A DNA stretch of 64,000 nucleotides from Pseudomonadota bacterium. Lineage in GTDB: Bacteria > Pseudomonadota > Alphaproteobacteria > Rhizobiales > Xanthobacteraceae. The notes under the pieces were generated by a model. The model had not been told where the DNA came from. It did no database searches and saw only the letters and a list, made by a program, of their open reading frames with translations. This document shows, piece after piece, positions 9,895 through 18,157 of the stretch (its first letter is position 1; every line of letters begins with the position of its first letter). Both the position numbers and the translations under genes were made by a program. The stretch covers positions 1 to 64,000 of the forward strand of contig JAEYAW010000031.1 in assembly GCA_023404675.1 (NCBI GenBank). The letters run 5' to 3'.

Positions 9895-10572
9895 TCAAGC
9901 TTGCCGCAGGATCTCGGCCGCCAAAGCGCGTGTCACCGGGCGGCGCAACCGCAGGGCTTCTGAATCCAGCGCCTCGACCGCCTTGCGCGCGGCTGCGAAA
10001 GACCGCTCGATCCGGCTGCTCACATAGGCGATCACCGTCTCGTCGACGCGCATCTGGCGGTCCGCGCAGAATTTCACGATCAGCGCCCGCAGCAACTGAT
10101 CGTCGGGCGGCAGCAGTTGCACGGTCGAGACCGCCCGCAGCCGCGACCTCAGATCGTTGAGCCGGATATCGAACAGGGTCGGCGCGGAGCGGGAGGTGAA
10201 AAGCACGAACGCCCCCTCCTCGCGGGACAGATTCATCAGATGGAACAGGGCCCGCTCGTCGAAGCTGCCATCCGTCAGGTCCTCGACCACCAATGCGCCG
10301 GTGGCAAGCGAGCCCGGCACGTCCGTGGTGACCAGCGCGCTGGCCGCCACGCTGCGCGCGCCAGAGCGCTCCGCCCAGATCGTCGCCAGATGGCTCTTGC
10401 CGCTGCCTTCCGGACCGACCAGCATCATGTGACGGCTCGGCCAGTCGGGCCAGGCGTCCACCAGCCGCAGGGCAGCGGCGTTGCTCTCGCCTTCCAGAAA
10501 ATCGTCGCGCGACAGGCTCTCCGCGTGGGGGAGTTCCAGCGCCAACTGACGGGGTTCAACGCGCTCGGCCAA
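9895..10572 (-). CDS. hdaA: DnaA regulatory inactivator HdaA
   Basis: 225-residue DnaA-like AAA+ protein without the DNA-binding domain IV. It matches the Hda/HdaA family that works with the sliding clamp to stimulate ATP hydrolysis by DnaA after initiation. A Walker A-type GPEGSGKSH loop is at about residues 53-61, and ALVVEDL fits Walker B. The N-terminus carries QLALELPH, resembling the clamp-binding QL(x)LPL-type peptide of Hda proteins. It is 70 bp downstream of the phosphatidyltransferase gene on the same strand and just upstream of ppk, a common order in this family. Confidence 0.88.
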   Translation of the reverse strand: MAERVEPRQLALELPHAESLSRDDFLEGESNAAALRLVDAWPDWPSRHMMLVGPEGSGKSHLATIWAERSGARSVAASALVTTDVPGSLATGALVVEDLTDGSFDERALFHLMNLSREEGAFVLFTSRSAPTLFDIRLNDLRSRLRAVSTVQLLPPDDQLLRALIVKFCADRQMRVDETVIAYVSSRIERSFAAARKAVEALDSEALRLRRPVTRALAAEILRQA

Positions 10573-10641
10573 AACTCAACTCCGGTGGCCGATTTACAAG
10601 GGCCGACAAGTCCGCAACGACGGGCGGCGATGCCTCGTGCC

Positions 10642-11184
10642 TCAGCGGCCGGTCTCCATCATATCCATGTGCCGCAGCCATTCCACGAGATAGAAGGCGA
10701 CCGACAGCAGGGTCAAGATCGTGACCGCACCCATGAGAATGACATCATAGGGGTGCGGCGTGAAGCCGAAGCCGAGCGCCGCCAGCATCAGGGCGGCGTA
10801 GGCAACCTGCGCCACCGTGTTGGCCTTCGACACCATCAGCGGGCGCATCGGCATCGGCTTGTCCATCAGCCACGACACGATCACCGCGCCGACGATCATC
10901 ACATCCCGCGAGACCACGAGGATCACGAGCCAGCGCGGAACGGCCTGCGAGATGCCGAGCGCCACGAAGATCGAGACCAGAAGGGCCTTGTCGGCCAGCG
11001 GATCGAGCAGCGCACCGATCTCGCTGGTCATGTCGAACCGCTTCGCGAGGAACCCGTCCACGGCGTCGCTGACGCCGGCTGCCACGAAGAGGCAAAAGGC
11101 GATCAGCATCTGATCGGCGGCAATGGCCCAGATGATGACCGGCACCAGAAGAATGCGGCCGAGAGTGATGATGTTCGGAAGCAC
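10642..11184 (-). CDS. CDP-alcohol phosphatidyltransferase (PgsA-like)
   Basis: 180-residue integral membrane enzyme of phospholipid synthesis. The CDP-alcohol phosphotransferase motif is complete: D-AVDG-FLAKRFDMTSEIG-ALLD-PLAD (about residues 40-66), flanked by hydrophobic helices. The start is GTG at 11184 (MLPNIITLGRILLVPVII); the open frame continues upstream but into the divergent purM promoter region. PgsA-type glycerol-3-phosphate phosphatidyltransferase is the most likely activity given length and the LPNIITLGR opening, but the second substrate is not proven. Confidence 0.88.
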   Translation of the reverse strand: MLPNIITLGRILLVPVIIWAIAADQMLIAFCLFVAAGVSDAVDGFLAKRFDMTSEIGALLDPLADKALLVSIFVALGISQAVPRWLVILVVSRDVMIVGAVIVSWLMDKPMPMRPLMVSKANTVAQVAYAALMLAALGFGFTPHPYDVILMGAVTILTLLSVAFYLVEWLRHMDMMETGR

Positions 11185-11343
11185 GCGAAAATCCCGGCGA
11201 TGCCCACCCCCCGGGGCAACTCCGCCTAAATCGAGGTCATGGCGGCTCTTGTCAACACCACGATCTCCGGGGCGGTGCACGGCATTGCGCGCGCGGCAAT
11301 TCCCACGTACCACCGGGCGATCACGAACAGCCCCGACACGCAG

Positions 11344-12417
11344 ATGACCGAATCCAAGAAACCTCTGAGCTACGCGGACGCAGGCGTTGATATCGATGCC
11401 GGCAACCGGCTGGTCGATCTGATCAAGCCTCTGGTCCGCGCCACCGCCCGATCCGGCGCGGAGGCGGAGATCGGCGGTTTCGGCGGGCTTTTTGATCTGA
11501 AGGCGGCGGGCTTCACCGATCCGGTGCTGGTGGCGGCGACGGACGGCGTCGGGACCAAGGTGAAGATCGCGATCGAAACCGGCCTGCATGCCGGCATCGG
11601 CATCGACCTCGTCGCCATGTCGGTCAACGACCTTGTGGTTCAGGGGGCTGAACCGCTGTTTTTCCTCGACTATTTTGCGTGCAGCAAGCTGGAGCCGGAG
11701 GCGGCGGCGTCAGTCGTCGCGGGGATCGCGGAAGGCTGCCGCGAGTCCGGATGCGCGCTGATCGGCGGCGAGACCGCCGAGATGCCCGGCCTCTACAAGG
11801 ACGGCGACTACGATCTGGCGGGCTTCGCCGTCGGCGCCGCCGAGCGCGGAACCCTGCTGCCGCGTCCCGACATCGCGGCAGGCGACGTCGTGCTGGGTCT
11901 CGCCTCCTCCGGCCTTCACTCCAACGGCTACTCGCTGGTCCGCAAGATCGTGGAGCGGACGGGCCTCGCCTTCGATGCCCCCGCTCCGTTCGCGCCGGTC
12001 ATGACGCTTGGCGCCGCGTTGCTGGCGCCGACCCGGCTCTACGTCAAATCGTGCCTGCGCGCGATTCGCGAAACCGGTGCGGTGAAGGGCCTCGCCCACA
12101 TCACCGGCGGCGGCTTCACCGACAATATCCCGCGCGTGCTGCCCAAGCACCTTGGCGTGCGCATCGATCTGGGCCGGCTGCCGGTGCTGCCGGTGTTCAA
12201 GTGGCTCGCGGCGGAAGGCGGCATCGCCGAACTCGAACTGCTGCGCACCTTCAACTGCGGGATCGGCATGATCGTGATCGTGCCCGAGGGCGCGGTCGAC
12301 GAAGTCACCGCCGCTCTCGCCTCCGGCGGCGAAACGGTCCATATGCTCGGCGAGGTGATCCCGGCATCCGGCCCGGAGCGCGTCTCCTACACCGGCCACC
12401 TCAACCTCGTGCTCTGA
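11344..12417 (+). CDS. purM: Phosphoribosylformylglycinamidine cyclo-ligase
   Basis: 357-residue AIR synthetase, fifth step of de novo purine synthesis. Characteristic stretches include SYADAGVDIDAGN near the N-terminus, ATDGVGTKVKIA, DLVVQGAEPLFFLDY and GGETAEMPGLY. Start ATG at 11344 (MTESKKPLSYADAG) is preferred; the frame is open upstream to 11239 but that part does not resemble the family. Six bases separate its stop from purN, so the two form an operon. Confidence 0.97.
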   Translation: MTESKKPLSYADAGVDIDAGNRLVDLIKPLVRATARSGAEAEIGGFGGLFDLKAAGFTDPVLVAATDGVGTKVKIAIETGLHAGIGIDLVAMSVNDLVVQGAEPLFFLDYFACSKLEPEAAASVVAGIAEGCRESGCALIGGETAEMPGLYKDGDYDLAGFAVGAAERGTLLPRPDIAAGDVVLGLASSGLHSNGYSLVRKIVERTGLAFDAPAPFAPVMTLGAALLAPTRLYVKSCLRAIRETGAVKGLAHITGGGFTDNIPRVLPKHLGVRIDLGRLPVLPVFKWLAAEGGIAELELLRTFNCGIGMIVIVPEGAVDEVTAALASGGETVHMLGEVIPASGPERVSYTGHLNLVL

Positions 12418-12423
12418 ACCGCG

Positions 12424-13017
12424 ATGGCCCTCCTGCGTCTCGGTTTTCTGGCATCCCACGGCGGATCCAGCATGCGCGCCATCGTGGCGGCGATCACGGA
12501 GGGTCAACTGAGCGCCGAGGCACGCCTCGTGATCGGCAACAACGCCGGCGCACCGGCCCTCGCCTTCGCGCGCGAGCAAGGCGTCCCGGTTCGGCACATC
12601 AGTGCCACCAGCGCGGGCGGCGAGGATGCGGCCGATGCGGCGATCTGCGCCGCGTTCGCCGAGCATGGTTGCGACTGGATCATACTGTCGGGCTATCTGC
12701 GCAAACTCGGCCCACAGACCCTGCGGCAGTTCGAGGGACGCATCCTCAACATCCATCCGGCACTGCTGCCCAAATATGGTGGACAGGGCATGTTCGGGCG
12801 CCACGTTCATGAAGCCGTGCTCGCCGCCGGCGAAACGACGTCAGGCGCCACGGTTCATTTCGTCGATGGAGAATACGATCACGGCGCGATCGTCGCACAA
12901 CGGGAAGTTCCCGTACTGCCTGGCGACACCGTCGACAGCCTGCAGGCGCGCGTCATGGCGATGGAGCCGGCGTTTTTCGTCGATGTCCTGAAGATGATCG
13001 CAGCCCGCGATGCTTGA
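12424..13017 (+). CDS. purN: Phosphoribosylglycinamide formyltransferase
   Basis: 197-residue GAR transformylase using 10-formyl-tetrahydrofolate. The phosphate-binding loop reads SHGGSSMRAI (usual form G-S/T-N), the catalytic block NIHPALLPKYGGQGMFG and the conserved Asp in SGATVHFVDGEYDHG are present. Second gene of the purMN operon. Length is normal for the family. Confidence 0.96.
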   Translation: MALLRLGFLASHGGSSMRAIVAAITEGQLSAEARLVIGNNAGAPALAFAREQGVPVRHISATSAGGEDAADAAICAAFAEHGCDWIILSGYLRKLGPQTLRQFEGRILNIHPALLPKYGGQGMFGRHVHEAVLAAGETTSGATVHFVDGEYDHGAIVAQREVPVLPGDTVDSLQARVMAMEPAFFVDVLKMIAARDA

Positions 13018-13038
13018 ATGCCCGAAACAACAGGCCCA

Positions 13039-13067
13039 GAAAAGAAAAGCCCCGGCATGGCCAGGGC
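13039..13067 (-). terminator. Possible terminator downstream of the cold-shock gene
   Basis: On the minus strand GCCCTGGC-CAT-GCCGGGGC (one mismatch) is followed by TTTTCTTTT. It lies about 165 bases after the cold-shock gene stop, and also 31 bases past the convergent purN stop. Confidence 0.45.
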
Positions 13068-13232
13068 GACACGTCAGAACTCAGTAAGACAAAGCCATAT
13101 AAGTATAATAGCCTCGACTAAACATAGCCACGACGTTCAGCCGCTCCTTCAAGCGAAACGCTCCGCTAGACATCGCGCGTCGATGGTGCATCGGGCAGCC
13201 CGGTTCCGCTGGCATCGAAACCGGACGTGGCA

Positions 13233-13430
13233 CTACGAAACCCGCAGATTTTCCGCAGACGTCTTGCCCCGACTTTCGACGAGGTCGAACTCCACGGTCT
13301 GGTTTTCATTCAGGGTGGTCAGTCCCGCCCGCTGGACGGCGGAAATATGAACAAACACGTCGCCAACGGCCGGCTTGATGAAGCCATAACCCTTCGTCGG
13401 GTTGAACCATTTCACAGTGCCCTTCGGCAT
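13233..13430 (-). CDS. Cold-shock domain protein
   Basis: 65-residue single-domain CSD protein that binds single-stranded RNA/DNA. RNP1 is seen as KGYGFI and RNP2 as VFVHIS; GTVKWFNPTKGYGF is the family hallmark. A good ribosome site (GGGAGAGAACG) precedes the ATG at 13430. The 251 bp upstream contain no gene and probably hold the promoter and a long leader, which is common for such genes, but I see no decisive element there. It stands alone between purN and the TerC-family gene. Confidence 0.94.
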   Translation of the reverse strand: MPKGTVKWFNPTKGYGFIKPAVGDVFVHISAVQRAGLTTLNENQTVEFDLVESRGKTSAENLRVS

Positions 13431-13681
13431 CGTTCTCTCCCAGGCTAGATCATTAAAAAAACGCGGTCACGCATCACGCGTGCCGCGCCGCAAGCGGGCA
13501 GATCGGTCTGTTGCATTCGGTCGCGAAACAGTCAGTCAAAAGGCCAACACATCCAGTTGCAGTCACAATCCCATCACGAAACACCGCCGTCATCAAGAGG
13601 GCGGTGTCGCAATAGCAAATTGCTGCAAAGCGGAATCCGCGCCGGGTTCCCGCCGTCCGTTTTGTAAGAACTTTGTAAGTT

Positions 13682-14548
13682 TCAGGGTGCGAGTTCGTCG
13701 CCCGGTGTGAGATCGCGCCCCTGAACGTGGACCGCGTTCTTCGCCAGCCGCTTTCGCCGCCAGGTCGCCCCCCACACCAGCGCGATGGTTGCGGTCGCGA
13801 GCGCCACAGCAACCTCGCCGATCTCGCCGACCAATCTGGTCTGTTTGGCAAAACCGAACACCGACGACACCGCATCGATATCCAGCGCGATGTGCCCGCC
13901 AAGGATGCGCTGCAATATGGGGTGAACCGCCGGATCCGTCGCGATCACCTCGCCGGCAATCCAGCCGAGCAGCGCGGCGCCCGCCCACACCAGGAACGGC
14001 AGCCGGTCCAGCAGCGCCATGATCAGCGCGGCACCGGCAATGATCATCGGAATGCTGACGATCAGGCCGAAGATCAACAACGGAATGCTGCCATCGGCGG
14101 CCGCCGCCACTGCGATGACGTTGTCGAGACTCATCACCACGTCGGCCACGACCACGATGCGGACCGCACCCCACAGATGCGAGGCCGTCTCGACCTCCTC
14201 GCCCTCGTCATCGGGCACCAGCAGCTTGGCCGCGATCACCAGCAGGGCCAATCCGCCGGCCAGCTTCAGGTAAGGAATCCCCATGAGGGTCGCGATGATG
14301 CCGGCGAACAGGATGCGCAGGGCAACAGCCGCGCCCGCGCCGAACACCATGCCCCAGACCCGATGCTGCGGCGGCAGGCCCCGGCAGGCGAGCGCGATCA
14401 CCAGCGCGTTGTCGCCGGAGAGCAGGATATCGATCCAGATGATCTTGCTGACAGCCAGCCAGAATGCCGGCTCGTGCAGGTTGTCGCGGAAGTGGCTGAA
14501 GAACGCGCTGATTCCTGCAGGATCAAAGATCTGCGCCAGACCGTCCAC
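13682..14548 (-). CDS. TerC/YjbE-family integral membrane protein
   Basis: 288-residue polytopic membrane protein. Two internally similar blocks carry the family's acidic membrane motifs: IDILLSGDNALVIALA near residue 40 and VVVADVVMSLDNVIAVA near residue 130, the SGDN/SLDN pair expected for TerC-type proteins implicated in metal ion (manganese) efflux or metalation of exported proteins. About seven to eight hydrophobic segments. Substrate here is inferred only from family. It has its own 227-bp upstream gap towards ndk. Confidence 0.88.
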   Translation of the reverse strand: MDGLAQIFDPAGISAFFSHFRDNLHEPAFWLAVSKIIWIDILLSGDNALVIALACRGLPPQHRVWGMVFGAGAAVALRILFAGIIATLMGIPYLKLAGGLALLVIAAKLLVPDDEGEEVETASHLWGAVRIVVVADVVMSLDNVIAVAAAADGSIPLLIFGLIVSIPMIIAGAALIMALLDRLPFLVWAGAALLGWIAGEVIATDPAVHPILQRILGGHIALDIDAVSSVFGFAKQTRLVGEIGEVAVALATATIALVWGATWRRKRLAKNAVHVQGRDLTPGDELAP

Positions 14549-14775
14549 GACTTATTCCTTTTCCGATGTCCGGGCGGATGCGTGAAACAGCCCCGCTGCC
14601 AGTTCCAAAACAAGACGCCGGGTCGCGGTCAAGCGCGACTCCGGCGGCCTCATGTGATGGCTTATAGCGTGTTTCCGCGCTGCGGGGACCTGTTCACCCC
14701 GTGAAAACACGTCTCGTACAAAGGGAAGTTCCAGCTCTGCGCGCATGCGCGGTCGGAACCGGCCCTCCCGTCGCT

Positions 14776-15198
14776 TCAGCCGACGATCTCGTTGCCCGCG
14801 AAGAACTGGGCGATTTCGATTGCGGCGGTTTCCGGAGCATCCGAGCCGTGCACCGAGTTCTCGCCGATCGACTTGGCGAACAGCTTGCGGACAGTGCCCT
14901 CGGCGGCCTTCGCCGGATCGGTCGCGCCCATCACTTCGCGATACTTGGCAATCGCACCCTCGCCTTCGAGAACCTGAACCACGACCGGACCCGAGGTCAT
15001 GAAGTCCACCAGTTCGCCGAAGAACGGCCGTTCTTTGTGGACGGCATAGAAAGTCTCAGCCTGCTTGCGGGTCATCTGGATCCGCTTCTGGGCAACGATG
15101 CGAAGGCCGGCCTTCTCGATCACGGCGTTGACCGCGCCGGTCAGGTTACGCTCGGTCGCGTCGGGCTTGATGATCGAAAACGTACGCTCGATGGCCAT
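14776..15198 (-). CDS. ndk: Nucleoside diphosphate kinase
   Basis: 140-residue enzyme that equilibrates nucleoside di- and triphosphates. MAIERTFSIIKPDA is the standard start and the active-site histidine lies in SIGENSVHGSDAPE. ATG at 15198 is preceded by AGGAAC at a suitable distance. The upstream frame is open but gives unrelated sequence. Confidence 0.97.
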   Translation of the reverse strand: MAIERTFSIIKPDATERNLTGAVNAVIEKAGLRIVAQKRIQMTRKQAETFYAVHKERPFFGELVDFMTSGPVVVQVLEGEGAIAKYREVMGATDPAKAAEGTVRKLFAKSIGENSVHGSDAPETAAIEIAQFFAGNEIVG

Positions 15199-15437
15199 GA
15201 TGTGTTCCTGAAAGCCTGCAATGTGGGGGAAAGGCGGGGGGCTTATATCGGCGGGCGGCAGCCGCGGCAAGCCGCTGCGGCATTTCGGGGCCTTTGCCAT
15301 CAAGATGAACCCGGCCTGAACCCGCTGGCGGGCATTCGTTAAGCGCAGATGCCATAGCCTGCTACCAACATCGCCGTTCCGGCCCGGCCGGATCGGCGCC
15401 AATCCGGCGGCACCGCCGCCCGACGATGGAGGCAGCA

Positions 15438-15776
15438 ATGTTGCGCAAGACTGGACTGGCCATCGCGGCCGTACTCGCCCTCGGCACCGCCGCCCTCACC
15501 TCGGCACCGGCCTCGGCCTTTGGCGGCCATGGCCACGGCGGAGGGCATGGATGGCACGGCGGCCATGGATGGCATGGAGGCCACGGATGGCACGGCGGCC
15601 GTGGATGGCACGGCGGATGGCATCACCGTCACCATGGGGGATGGGGCGGACCGCGTTTCTACGGCGGCCCCTACCGGGCCTATGGCGCTTATGGCGGATA
15701 CGGAGGCTGTTACGTCCGCCGCCTCGTTCCGACACCCTGGGGACCGCGCTGGCGGGTTATCAATCGCTGCTTCTGA
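15438..15776 (+). CDS. Secreted Gly/His/Trp-rich small protein
   Basis: 112-residue protein with a clear signal peptide (MLRKTGLAIAAVLALGTAAL, ending about TSAPASA) followed by a low-complexity region built from G-H-G-W-H-G repeats and then GGPYRAYGAYGGYGGCYVRRLV. Two cysteines remain (GGCYV and the penultimate residue of the C-terminus, NRCF). GGAGG at 15428 sits 5 bases before the ATG at 15438, deciding that start. Closely followed by a strong terminator at 15812, so it is a single-gene unit. The His density suggests metal binding, but that is inference; no function is assigned to such proteins. Confidence 0.8.
   Translation: MLRKTGLAIAAVLALGTAALTSAPASAFGGHGHGGGHGWHGGHGWHGGHGWHGGRGWHGGWHHRHHGGWGGPRFYGGPYRAYGAYGGYGGCYVRRLVPTPWGPRWRVINRCF
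15546..15617 (+). repeat. Four tandem 18-bp units inside the Gly/His-rich gene
   Basis: Units start at 15546, 15564, 15582 and 15600; each is a variant of CAYGGATGGCAYGGMGGC and encodes one H-G-W-H-G-G hexapeptide (R for the first H in the last copy). Repeat number could vary between strains. Confidence 0.85.
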
Positions 15777-15811
15777 GCGGCGGTCTCCGGCACCTTGTTT
15801 CTCGCAGACTT

Positions 15812-15842
15812 CGAGGCCCGGTTCGCCGGGCCTCGCTTTTTT
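15812..15842 (+). terminator. Strong rho-independent terminator
   Basis: Perfect 10-bp stem CGAGGCCCGG / CCGGGCCTCG with a TTCG tetraloop, then C and six T residues; 36 bp after the Gly/His-rich gene. Confidence 0.9.
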
Positions 15843-15955
15843 GACTGCGACATATTTAGTCAAATTTTACCTTTGGCCCTGACGCTTCCACTCGGACCTG
15901 TCTCTGCCAACGAGTGGCGTTGTGTTGATCGAAGCCGGTCCGCCCTGGGGATACC

Positions 15956-16141
15956 ATGCCGGATACAGCCCGCGCGGCCTTTGCCATCGATCGCGTCACC
16001 AGTACCTCCGTCTGCCGTGGAGTCGCGGACAAGCTGAAGCAGACTTTGCCACCCGACAGCGCACTACCGCAGCATCTTGCCGAACTTCTGGAAGAGATGC
16101 GGCGGAGGGAAGCCGCACCGGAAACCGCCAGTGGCGCGTGA
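15956..16141 (+). CDS. Small hypothetical protein
   Basis: Possible 61-residue protein, MPDTARAAFAIDRVTSTSV onward, with a C-terminal amphipathic stretch LPQHLAELLEEMRRRE. GGGG lies about 7 bases before the ATG. It precedes the ABC-F gene by 66 bp on the same strand. I do not recognise it. The sequence composition looks protein-like (soluble, mixed charge), but the short length leaves real doubt that it is expressed. Confidence 0.45.
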   Translation: MPDTARAAFAIDRVTSTSVCRGVADKLKQTLPPDSALPQHLAELLEEMRRREAAPETASGA

Positions 16142-16207
16142 AAGAGCGCGTGATCCTCTCACAAAGCGGTTGCGTTCCCGCGCTGCAGCGGAGACAACGC
16201 GCCGGTC

Positions 16208-18082
16208 ATGCTGTCCATCAACGATATCTCCATTCGCGTCGCCGGCCGTCTGCTGATCGACCACTCGACCGTCCAGATCGTGCCGGGCGCCCGCGTCGGG
16301 CTGGTCGGCCGGAACGGCACCGGTAAATCGACGCTGTTCAAGGCGATCCGGGGCGAACTCGCCACCGAGACCGGCGGCGTGACCATCCCGCCGCGCTGGA
16401 CCATCGGCAGCCTCGCGCAGGAAGCCCCCGGCGGTCCCGAAAGCCTGATCTCGGTGGTGCTCAGGGCCGACCTTGAGCGCCATGCGCTGCTCGAAGAAGC
16501 CGAAACCGCGCAGGATCCGAACCGGATCGCCGAAATCCAGACCCGGCTCGTGGACATCGACGCGCATTCCGCGCCCTCCCGCGCCGCCGCGATCCTGAGC
16601 GGCCTCGGCTTCTCGACGGCGGATCAGGCGCGGCCCTGCCAGGAATTCTCCGGCGGCTGGCGGATGCGCGTGGCGCTGGCCGCAACGCTGTTCTCGTCGC
16701 CCGACCTGCTGCTGCTCGACGAGCCGACCAACTACCTCGATCTGGAAGGCACGCTGTGGCTGGAGGACCATCTCGCGCACTATCCGCGCACGGTGATCGT
16801 CATCAGCCACGACCGCGACCTGCTGGAGAACTCGGTCGACCAGATTCTCCACCTCGAAAACGGCAAGCTGACGCTCTACAAGGGCACCTACTCGTCGTTT
16901 GAAACACAGCGCGCCACCCGCGCGATGCTCGATGCCAAGCACGCCAAGCAGCAGGAGGCGAAGCGCAAACAGTTGCAGGCGTTCGTCGACCGCTTCAAGG
17001 CGAAGGCCTCCAAGGCCCGGCAGGCGCAGTCCCGCGTCAAGATGCTGGAGAAGATGCAGCCGGTCACCTCGATGATCACCAGCGACGTGCGGGAGATCAC
17101 CTTCCCTGCGCCGGACAAGTTGCTGTCGCCGCCGATCATTGCCGTCGATGGCGCATCGGTCGGCTACGAGCCCGGCAAGCCGGTGCTCAACAGGGTGACA
17201 TTGCGCGTCGACAACGACGACCGCATCGCTCTGCTCGGCTCCAACGGCAACGGCAAATCGACGCTGGTGAAGCTGCTCGCCGGCAAACTCGCGCCGTTCT
17301 CCGGGCACGTGACGCGCGCGGACAAGTTGCAGATCGCCTATTTCGCCCAGCACCAGCTCGACGAACTGAACGAGGACGGCACGCCCTACGAGCATGTCCG
17401 CAAGCTGATGCCCGACGCGCCCGAGGCCAAGGTTCGCGGCCGCGCCGGCGCCATCGGCTTCTCCGGCAAGGCGGCGGACACGACGGTCAGAAGCCTTTCG
17501 GGCGGCGAGAAGGCACGGCTGCTGCTTGGCCTCGCCACTTTCTTCGGCCCGAACATGATCATTCTGGACGAACCAACCAACCATCTCGACATCGACAGCC
17601 GCGCGGCGCTCGCGGAAGCCATCAACGAGTTTCCCGGCGCGGTCATCATGGTCTCGCACGACCGCTACCTGATCGAAGCCTGCGCCGACCGGCTCTGGGT
17701 CGTCGCCAATCACGCCGTGACCCCTTACGAGGGCGATCTCGAAGATTATCGCCGCTCGATCCTGTCCGATCGCGGCATCCGCACCGCCTCGCGCAACAGC
17801 CGGCAGCCGGAAGACGAGAAGCCGCGTCGCGAAGCTCCCGCCCGGCGCGCCGAGTTGACCCCGTTGCGTAACAAGGTGCTGGCCGCCGAAGCCGAAATCG
17901 CCCGCATCACCGCCATCATCGAGAAGATCGACGTGGCGCTGGCGCTGCCGGACCTGTTCCAGCGCGATCCGAAAAAGGCCGCGCAGCTCTCCAAGGCCCG
18001 CGCAGGCGCCGCGGCAGCCCTGCAGAAGGCCGAGGACGACTGGCTGAAGGCCAGTTCCACCTACGAGAAAGCCTCGGCCTAA
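16208..18082 (+). CDS. ABC-F family ATPase (Uup/YheS-like)
   Basis: 624-residue soluble protein with two ABC ATPase domains and no membrane segments, the ABC-F architecture of ribosome-associated translation factors. First domain: Walker A GLVGRNGTGKST, signature FSGGWRMRVALA, Walker B LLLLDEPTNYLD. Second: GSNGNGKST, LSGGEKARLLLG, IILDEPTNHLD. A charged linker rich in Lys/Gln lies between (about 240-290), and a coiled C-terminal arm (about 545-624) follows. GGAGAC precedes ATG at 16208. Specific role (ribosome quality control versus resistance) cannot be told from sequence. Confidence 0.93.
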   Translation: MLSINDISIRVAGRLLIDHSTVQIVPGARVGLVGRNGTGKSTLFKAIRGELATETGGVTIPPRWTIGSLAQEAPGGPESLISVVLRADLERHALLEEAETAQDPNRIAEIQTRLVDIDAHSAPSRAAAILSGLGFSTADQARPCQEFSGGWRMRVALAATLFSSPDLLLLDEPTNYLDLEGTLWLEDHLAHYPRTVIVISHDRDLLENSVDQILHLENGKLTLYKGTYSSFETQRATRAMLDAKHAKQQEAKRKQLQAFVDRFKAKASKARQAQSRVKMLEKMQPVTSMITSDVREITFPAPDKLLSPPIIAVDGASVGYEPGKPVLNRVTLRVDNDDRIALLGSNGNGKSTLVKLLAGKLAPFSGHVTRADKLQIAYFAQHQLDELNEDGTPYEHVRKLMPDAPEAKVRGRAGAIGFSGKAADTTVRSLSGGEKARLLLGLATFFGPNMIILDEPTNHLDIDSRAALAEAINEFPGAVIMVSHDRYLIEACADRLWVVANHAVTPYEGDLEDYRRSILSDRGIRTASRNSRQPEDEKPRREAPARRAELTPLRNKVLAAEAEIARITAIIEKIDVALALPDLFQRDPKKAAQLSKARAGAAAALQKAEDDWLKASSTYEKASA

Positions 18083-18133
18083 GCCGAGGCGCCGACAGCT
18101 TACACCCTGTTGATCCTTCGGGCTTTGCGCCCG
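18071..18133 (+). terminator. Two hairpins after the ABC-F gene
   Basis: GCCTCGGC-CTAA-GCCGAGGC spans the ABC-F stop codon (18071-18090), and CGGGC-TTTGC-GCCCG follows at 18119-18133. Neither has a T tract, so termination would have to be factor-dependent or the stems serve as 3'-end stabilisers. Confidence 0.4.
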
Positions 18134-18157
18134 GATAACTTATGCTAACCTTCCCGC

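Noticed and set aside
13402..13710. A 102-codon open frame on the + strand between the cold-shock and TerC-family genes
   Set aside because: It is antisense to the cold-shock start and its own promoter region, with no ribosome site and basic low-quality sequence.
15956..16141. NepR-like anti-sigma factor
   Set aside because: The helix LAELLEEMRRRE is superficially similar, but the NepR core is missing and no PhyR or EcfG gene is near. Left as hypothetical.
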